Assembly (NCBI GenBank): GCA_964452355.1
Contig: CAYVKV010000006.1
Location: forward strand, 1-64,000
DNA from: UBA1450 sp964452355
Lineage (GTDB): Bacteria > Patescibacteriota > Microgenomatia > UBA1406 > GWC2-37-13
Length of the DNA: 64,000 nucleotides
Direction of reading: 5' to 3'
Shown: positions 58,998 through 64,000 of the stretch, in pieces
Layout: each line of letters opens with the position of its first letter
Position numbering within the stretch: the stretch's first letter is position 1
Notes under the pieces: generated by a model
Told to the model about the DNA's origin: nothing
Databases searched by the model: none
What the model saw: the letters and a program-made list of their open reading frames with translations, nothing else
Program-made: the position numbers and the translations under genes

Positions 58998-60629
58998 CTA
59001 TTTCTTGTTCGATTTTTCCTCAATCATGGCACTTACAACAGGGAGATATTTTTTAAGTTCATTTACCAAATGATTCCGCGCTTCTTTCGCATTCTCTTTT
59101 CCTGACTTGTATTCCCAGCTCAAGGTAAAGGCATACAGCCATAAAAGAAAGTATATATACACAAGTGGAAAAATATAGTCAAATTCCTTGCGTTCCTCTT
59201 CAGTAAGACTTTTCACAAAGGTATTTTTGAGCCTCTCTTGAAATCTCTGATTGTTCCAAGAAAAAACATATCCAAAACAAAAATCGAATGCTACATTCGC
59301 ATAAGATATAAATTCAAAATCAATAAAATACAGCTTATTTTTTGAAAAAATGATATTTGCCGGATGTAGATCCCCATGCGAAAGATATACGTTGGTATTG
59401 TTGAGTAATGCGCTTTTTTTTCGAAACAATTCGTATGCTTGGACGATGATTGGTTGAGGCGTCCCATCGGAGTATCGGTTTATTCTTTTATAAATACTGT
59501 TCATCCTGCGTTTATATATATTGCTCGTCAATGTTGGAATAGACTGCTTACGAAATGACAGTTCTCGCAAAGCCTTCAAGTGATGGGCAAATAATTTGGG
59601 TATTCCCGGGGACTGATAAAAAGAATCATTAAAAGAAAATGTATATGAAAAGGAGCCAGACATTTTACCTTTCACAATACGATATAAATACCATGCAGGA
59701 GCTTTGTCGTATCCACTACCAACAATCGTCGGAATAAAATCTATACCACTTTTTATGAGATATTCAGAAATTTTTACTTCATTTGCAAACGTTTTTTTGT
59801 CTTTGACATACAAAACAAACTTTAGAGAATACAAATTGTTTTCAGTATCTTTTCCAAGAAAATTTAAGAAACGTCCTGACCAAAAATCTGCGGTGAGCGT
59901 TTTTTTTACCGGAATTGAAATGTTATATTTTTCATAAATCTGCTTTCTCTTTTTTAAAATCCGTACCAATGAGTAATGCGCTTTTGCCGTCTTTCGTTTG
60001 TCTATTTTTCTTCCATAAATATCGATTTTTATCTTGCCGACTTTTTTTTCTTCATACAATGATTTTGAGTAAAATATGCTGTCTAAAAATGAATGATCAC
60101 CATTCTCCATATTGCGTAAGAACGCTTTAGTATCCAGAAGCATGCTTCGCTCATGTGCAAAAAATTGCCACATGACCTCTGATTTGAGTTGGGAAGATTC
60201 GACTATAAAGTGAAATGCTACCGAATCGCCAAATACCTTGTGAAACACATATCTCACTCGTTGCTCTTCAAAGTCCGAACAGATTATGACGGCATTACTT
60301 ATGCCTTTTGGGATGCAAATATTCTTTTTAATAAAATATGCACCGCTGAGCATATCTTGTGATTCTTCTTCTTTTTTTATTTTCTTCTCAGAAATTCCAA
60401 GCTTTACCAAATAGTGCTTCATGAGTTCAGCTTCGGTAACAGGAATAGTATGAGAATGGCGGAAACTCCATTTTCCCGAAACAATAATAGTGGAGACTTT
60501 GCCCAAGTGGTAAATCTTATACGCGTGATCGAGTCTCCTTTTTACAAAAAAAGGGAGAGTATGTCTGTTGGTCAGTCCTCCAGAAAGCACGATGATGGTT
60601 TTTACTGTAGATAAATCCATAAGAATCAT
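58998..60629 (-). CDS. DUF218 (YdcF/SanA-like) - kinase fusion
   Basis: 543 residues. Residues 5-160 are a DUF218 domain (IIVLSGGL, STIIVSGKWSF, SQDMLSGAYF, NAVIICSDFEEQRVRYVF), a fold linked to envelope maintenance. Residues 265-520 resemble aminoglycoside/choline-type phosphotransferases: Brenner motif LSHGDLHPANIIF (HGDxHxxN) then LYFIDFEF (DFE-type metal site), and an N-lobe FVLYVKDKKTFANEVKISEYL. A fused kinase with DUF218 is unusual. It might phosphorylate a sugar or lipid headgroup. Start codons 60629 and 60620 are both possible. Confidence 0.78.
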   Translation of the reverse strand: MILMDLSTVKTIIVLSGGLTNRHTLPFFVKRRLDHAYKIYHLGKVSTIIVSGKWSFRHSHTIPVTEAELMKHYLVKLGISEKKIKKEEESQDMLSGAYFIKKNICIPKGISNAVIICSDFEEQRVRYVFHKVFGDSVAFHFIVESSQLKSEVMWQFFAHERSMLLDTKAFLRNMENGDHSFLDSIFYSKSLYEEKKVGKIKIDIYGRKIDKRKTAKAHYSLVRILKKRKQIYEKYNISIPVKKTLTADFWSGRFLNFLGKDTENNLYSLKFVLYVKDKKTFANEVKISEYLIKSGIDFIPTIVGSGYDKAPAWYLYRIVKGKMSGSFSYTFSFNDSFYQSPGIPKLFAHHLKALRELSFRKQSIPTLTSNIYKRRMNSIYKRINRYSDGTPQPIIVQAYELFRKKSALLNNTNVYLSHGDLHPANIIFSKNKLYFIDFEFISYANVAFDFCFGYVFSWNNQRFQERLKNTFVKSLTEEERKEFDYIFPLVYIYFLLWLYAFTLSWEYKSGKENAKEARNHLVNELKKYLPVVSAMIEEKSNKK

Positions 60630-60668
60630 TGTAATTGTAGATTATTTTTCTCAAATTACGAGTGAATT

Positions 60669-61589
60669 TCAAGAAGTTTTAGTCCATGGATACGGATCTA
60701 CTTTTCCAGAAGCAGTTCGGTGATATTTGCCAAATTCTGTAATCTCTTTGAGCTTTTCCCCATCAATGACCGGTCCCTCAACACACATCCTCCATCCCTT
60801 TGGATCGACACTGCATGAGCCACAAATGCCGATTCCACATTTCATATATCGTTCAAGCGATAGTTCAAATGGAATATTATTTTTAAAACAAATAGCGGCA
60901 ACTTTCATCTCCATGATTTCTGGTCCGACGGTATAGACCTTAGATAACATCCCTCCCCCCTTTGGGGTACTCCCTTCGGAAGGGAGATCTTTAACAGGTC
61001 CCCCTTCAGGAAGGGGGTGTCCGAAGGACGGGGGATGTTTTTTTACGTATTCTTCAAACACCTGCACATTAAACCCTTTAAACCCTAATGACCCGTCATC
61101 GGTTGAAAGATGAAGCACCGCTCCAAGTTCTTTCATCCAGGAAAGATACAAGAGCTCCTCTTTGGTACGTGCTCCAAGAAATACGTGCACATCAATCTTC
61201 TTCTCTCGAGCTTCTTTTGCAAGGTTAAACAATGATGCCATGCCATATCCTCCCGCGATTAAGGCTATTGAGCCTGAATCGGGCCCGCCTGCCGGACGGG
61301 CAGGTAATGAGAATGCTGATCCAAATGGTCCGCGAAATCCAACCATATCGCCCACCTTCATACCGTGAAGTGCTTTCGTCGATTCTCCCACTGCAGCAAC
61401 GGTAATCATAAACTCTCCCTTTTTTCGAGAAACTATTCCAAACGGCTTTTCATCATAGCCCGGGATCCACGTCATCACAAACTGACCAGGTTGAAAATCC
61501 ATTTCATATTCAAAAACAAACGTTTTTACTCGATCATTCTCGATGATGATATTTTTGATTGGAAGAATAAGTGGCTTTTCGTTTTTCAT
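60669..61589 (-). CDS. pyrK: Dihydroorotate dehydrogenase electron-transfer subunit (PyrK-like)
   Basis: 306 residues. A ferredoxin-reductase-like FAD domain (FQPGQFVMTWIPG, KPFGIVS), an NAD domain (IALIAGGYGMASLFNLA), and a C-terminal 2Fe-2S site CGIGICGSCSVDPKGWRMC (four Cys). It feeds electrons from PyrD to NAD+. The protein is about 45 residues longer than usual because two stretches are encoded by palindromic repeats: roughly HPPSFG...PKGGGM (residues 183-215) and PARPAGGPDSG (near residue 98). Both keep the frame. It starts inside the pyrD stop (four-base overlap). Confidence 0.9.
   Translation of the reverse strand: MKNEKPLILPIKNIIIENDRVKTFVFEYEMDFQPGQFVMTWIPGYDEKPFGIVSRKKGEFMITVAAVGESTKALHGMKVGDMVGFRGPFGSAFSLPARPAGGPDSGSIALIAGGYGMASLFNLAKEAREKKIDVHVFLGARTKEELLYLSWMKELGAVLHLSTDDGSLGFKGFNVQVFEEYVKKHPPSFGHPLPEGGPVKDLPSEGSTPKGGGMLSKVYTVGPEIMEMKVAAICFKNNIPFELSLERYMKCGIGICGSCSVDPKGWRMCVEGPVIDGEKLKEITEFGKYHRTASGKVDPYPWTKTS
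60946..61039. repeat. GC-rich palindromic repeat inserted in pyrK
   Basis: Outer stem AACATCCC/GGGATGTT encloses CTCCCTTCGGAAGGGAG and CCCCCTTCAGGAAGGGGG hairpins. Its reverse complement matches modules B and A of the element at 40889-40990 almost base for base. It is translated in frame in pyrK as an insert of about 31 residues between the NAD domain strands. Confidence 0.88.
61288..61304. repeat. Short palindrome CCTGCC-N5-GGCAGG inside pyrK
   Basis: A CCTGCC (61288-61293) and GGCAGG (61299-61304) hairpin preceded by GGGCCCG. It codes for the odd PARPAGGPD stretch before the NAD-binding strand of PyrK and appears to be a second, shorter palindromic insertion. Confidence 0.7.
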
Positions 61590-62503
61590 ATATTTGCTAT
61601 TCCTTTCATCTCTTCAATCGAACTATAATTATTTTTCTCCATAAATACACTCATCTCTTCCGTCACTTTTTTAAATATATCAATCCCTCGATAATAAATT
61701 CCCGATCCAATCCCAACCGCAGTTGCCCCAGCCATGATAAACTCGATTGCATCTTCTCCCGTATTGATCCCACCTGTTCCAATGATGGGGATTTTCACTG
61801 CTTTGTACAAATTGTACACTGCGCGGACTGAAACCGGTTTGATTGCAGGACCTGACAAACCGCCAAATTTATTCGTTAAAATGGGACGCTTTGTGTGAAT
61901 GTCGATTATCATTCCTGATAACGTATTTGTGGCAGTCAAAGCATCAGCGCCAGCCGCCTCTGCCGCTTTTCCAACATCAATGATATTTGATGCATCTGGC
62001 GTGAGTTTAACAAATACTTTTGTTTTTCCCGCTATTTTTTTCACCTGCGATACTGCCCGAGTTGTGGCATCGGTGTCGAGCGCAAACATGAGTCCAAAAT
62101 CATTTTCGGTATTCGGGCAGGATAAATTGAGTTCAATAGCAACAGGATTTGAAGCGATCAGTTTTTCTGCGACTTTTGCGATATTGTCGACCGTATCAGC
62201 AAAACAGCTTGCAATGACGGGGATTTCCAAAGTATCAATCATCTCTTTGAGAAGTCCGACTCCCTCATCGACTCCTTGATTGGAAAGCCCAACTGCATTG
62301 GTGAGTCCTTGTCCCCACGAGTAAACGGTGGGATTGTGATGACCCATGCGCTCAGCATGACCGATGGATTTACAGGTGACGGCGCCCGCGCCATTTTCCT
62401 CACAATATTTGAGAGATGCAGAACTCACTCCCATGATCCCTGAGGCGAGAATGGTCGGGTTTTTGAGTTTGATTCCGGCGAGGGTTGTGGAAAGATCAAT
62501 CAT
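61586..62503 (-). CDS. pyrD: Dihydroorotate dehydrogenase, class 1B
   Basis: 305 residues. FMN barrel with VTCKSIGHAERMGHHNPTVYSWGQGLTNAVGLSNQG at the start, the catalytic Cys in ELNLSCPNTENDFG, and the FMN-phosphate loops IIGTGGINTGEDAIEFIMAGATAVGIGSG at the end. Class 1B enzymes need PyrK, encoded next with a four-base overlap, and use NAD+ as acceptor. It makes orotate for PyrE. TATAAT lies six bases before the ATG, so the pyrD-pyrK mRNA is probably leaderless. Confidence 0.97.
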   Translation of the reverse strand: MIDLSTTLAGIKLKNPTILASGIMGVSSASLKYCEENGAGAVTCKSIGHAERMGHHNPTVYSWGQGLTNAVGLSNQGVDEGVGLLKEMIDTLEIPVIASCFADTVDNIAKVAEKLIASNPVAIELNLSCPNTENDFGLMFALDTDATTRAVSQVKKIAGKTKVFVKLTPDASNIIDVGKAAEAAGADALTATNTLSGMIIDIHTKRPILTNKFGGLSGPAIKPVSVRAVYNLYKAVKIPIIGTGGINTGEDAIEFIMAGATAVGIGSGIYYRGIDIFKKVTEEMSVFMEKNNYSSIEEMKGIANI

Positions 62504-62532
62504 ATGAGTATTATATCAAATGATGAGCATGC

Positions 62533-63498
62533 TTAACTTGATGCAGCCAATAATGCCCGCATTTCTTTTTCTACTGCAACGACCTCAGACTTCGACATAA
62601 TGTCCGTTTCCGATCTGGTTTGAAGAAACTCATCTGCAAATTTCACAAATTGTGCATTTGAGCCTTGAAAATACTGGTCATGCTCCCTTTGATAGCTTTG
62701 CAGACCGATATTCATCACGTTTATTGCTAATGCATTTCTCGGTGGTAAACCGAGATCTTTTCGAACTCTTCTGATAGTACCGAGACCAATTGCTGATGGA
62801 ACCCTTTCCATCGCATGTTCTCGTTCCATTGCAAGTTTTCGGGCATCTTCTTCTGGCATTTGAGACATATTTACTAAATCGTGTCGAGTGTGTGAAATTG
62901 ATTTATTAAAATCTATCTTATGACCTACATCATGCCCCAAATTTACAAAGCCAAAATCATTCACAATCAATGGCATGTGTATTTGTGCCCCCTCAATTCG
63001 GGTGCCATGATAATAAAATGCATTTCGAACATATTCGTCATGAGGAGAATTACCTCCTCGACGCAATACCTGCGATAATTGATCTTCAAAATGTGGTGCA
63101 TATGGCGGAATACTTTGTTGAATCCATAAACGCGCGTCCTGTTTCGTAAGCATAGGCACCAGATCCATGCTTTTCCCACCAGCCGCAATTACAAACGACT
63201 CAACCATGAGGGGATTTGGTGATGTTTTAAATAATTCATCGACTTTTTCTCGAACTCTTCCTCTCCTATCTTCATCAGATATTCCTTGTAAATAATGCGC
63301 CATAGGTCGAAGCCTGTAACGCAGATCATACCCATCTTTACTTGTCAGATTAAGATGAAACGGTTCGGTCACGTCCCCTTCTATATTCCATATTTCAACA
63401 TCAGGCATCGATAGCCCGAGTCTGAGAAGTGGTAAGGAAGCAAATTGATCTATTTCTTTTGACTCAGGAACTCCTGATATCGATTCTCCAACATCCAT
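62533..63498 (-). CDS. Uncharacterised soluble protein with HD-like residues
   Basis: 321 residues, no TM helix. FVNLGHDVGHKIDFNKSISHTRHDLVNM has several His/Asp residues (HDxxH, HxxHD) that could bind metal, but spacing does not match a proven HD domain. The remainder is charged and helical. No family recognised. Amino-acid style resembles the unknown proteins at 13031 and 55435. TATAAT lies five bases before the ATG, again a leaderless start. Confidence 0.7.
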   Translation of the reverse strand: MDVGESISGVPESKEIDQFASLPLLRLGLSMPDVEIWNIEGDVTEPFHLNLTSKDGYDLRYRLRPMAHYLQGISDEDRRGRVREKVDELFKTSPNPLMVESFVIAAGGKSMDLVPMLTKQDARLWIQQSIPPYAPHFEDQLSQVLRRGGNSPHDEYVRNAFYYHGTRIEGAQIHMPLIVNDFGFVNLGHDVGHKIDFNKSISHTRHDLVNMSQMPEEDARKLAMEREHAMERVPSAIGLGTIRRVRKDLGLPPRNALAINVMNIGLQSYQREHDQYFQGSNAQFVKFADEFLQTRSETDIMSKSEVVAVEKEMRALLAASS

Positions 63499-63523
63499 AC
63501 ATCATTATATATTCAAAAGCGAT

Positions 63524-64000
63524 TTATGTAATCCACTCCCTCATCTCATCCAACTCCCACGTATTCACCACATCTTTTTTCTCAAGCCATCCACGCCGTG
63601 CCACAAACACTCCATATTTCATCCAATCCATATGGCGGGCGGCATGAGCATCGGTATTTATGAAAAACTTCGCGCCCTTTTCCACCCCTTCTTTAACAAG
63701 CGAGTCTGGCAGGTCCAGACGTGATGGACCCGCGTTTATCTCAAGTGCTTGATTGTGCTTTATGACATGTTCAAATATCTGATCCCAGTCCAGCTCAACA
63801 CCTTCTCGTTTTTCCAACAGTCGCGCGGTCGGATGACCAAATATCTTTACTTTTGGATAAGATAATGCCTTGAGTACTCGCTTTGTCATTTCAGTCATAT
63901 TCATCTTAAAAGAAGAATGCAACGAAACAATGAGATAATCGACATATTCAAATGCCGCGTCAGGAAGCGCAAGCAATCCATTTGGCAAAATATCAACTTC
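63524..64000 (-). CDS. C-terminal part of a PolX-type DNA polymerase PHP domain (runs off the right edge)
   Basis: The visible 159 residues continue open to the window edge, with EVDILPNG at the edge. EVDILPNGLLALPD, VDYLIVSLHSSF, KVKIFGHPTARLLEKREGVELDWDQIF, ALEINAGPSRLDLPDSLV and FFINTDAHA are the PHP-domain motifs (metal-binding His/Asp) of bacterial PolX enzymes, which combine a family X polymerase with a 3'-5' exonuclease. The polymerase half would lie beyond the window. A stand-alone PHP phosphoesterase is the alternative. Confidence 0.9.
   Translation of the reverse strand, partial: EVDILPNGLLALPDAAFEYVDYLIVSLHSSFKMNMTEMTKRVLKALSYPKVKIFGHPTARLLEKREGVELDWDQIFEHVIKHNQALEINAGPSRLDLPDSLVKEGVEKGAKFFINTDAHAARHMDWMKYGVFVARRGWLEKKDVVNTWELDEMREWIT

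Overview
This is AT-rich bacterial chromosome. It most likely comes from a Candidate Phyla Radiation (Patescibacteria) genome, probably the Microgenomates side. The grounds are small tightly packed genes, few Shine-Dalgarno sequences, many lineage-specific membrane proteins, secreted proteins with Pro/Thr (PTPTPT) linkers, and many genes whose -10 box lies 5-7 bases before the ATG (leaderless mRNAs). The taxonomic call is inference: there is no rRNA or ribosomal protein here.

Layout. 0-11 kb: small accessory genes, an MFS exporter, two tRNA-Ser genes (one with the unusual anticodon ACT), LexA, a DipZ-type thiol-redox protein, a radical SAM/EpmA-like pair, upp, and a candidate two-gene HEPN module. 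11-20.5 kb: DoxX, a second MFS exporter, uncharacterised proteins, an FMN riboswitch in front of an EamA-family transporter (probably a flavin importer), hflX, nadE, and a copper locus (CsoR, HMA-TauE/SafE-cupredoxin protein, and the last 31 codons of a lost copper ATPase). 20.6-27.3 kb: a DnaQ/GIY-YIG fusion, DsbA-like oxidoreductase, alpha/beta hydrolase, membrane-anchored Mur ligase, DegT aminotransferase and FemAB ligase, which look like a cell-wall set. 27.3-28.2 kb: an 860-bp gene-free stretch full of inverted repeats, with one perfect DnaA box. 28-36 kb: envelope genes (LytR_C-like, lgt, GT39, epimerase), a TraR/DksA zinc-finger gene and ung.

36.5-43.4 kb holds a complete trp operon read leftward: trpR-trpL-trpE-G-D-C-F-B-A. 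It has an E. coli-like TrpR operator overlapping a strong promoter, and a leader peptide (IWQTWQ) followed by competing antiterminator and terminator hairpins. This is both classical layers of trp control in one locus. Most cistrons overlap by 4-14 bases.

43.5-64 kb: a large secreted HExxH protein, a CBS-domain protein, the TldD/TldE pair, an MgtC-like transporter, an AbrB/PIN toxin-antitoxin pair with a 19-bp-periodic operator, pyrimidine genes (pyrE-pyrF and pyrD-pyrK; with upp they cover the orotate branch plus uracil salvage), a nickel/cobalt-type transporter, uncharacterised proteins, a 2-hydroxyacid dehydrogenase broken by an in-frame stop, a metallophosphoesterase, a DUF218-kinase fusion and the C-terminal part of a PolX-type polymerase. 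GC-rich palindromic modules recur inside or beside trpG, pyrK and the FMN riboswitch, and in trpG and pyrK they are translated in frame.
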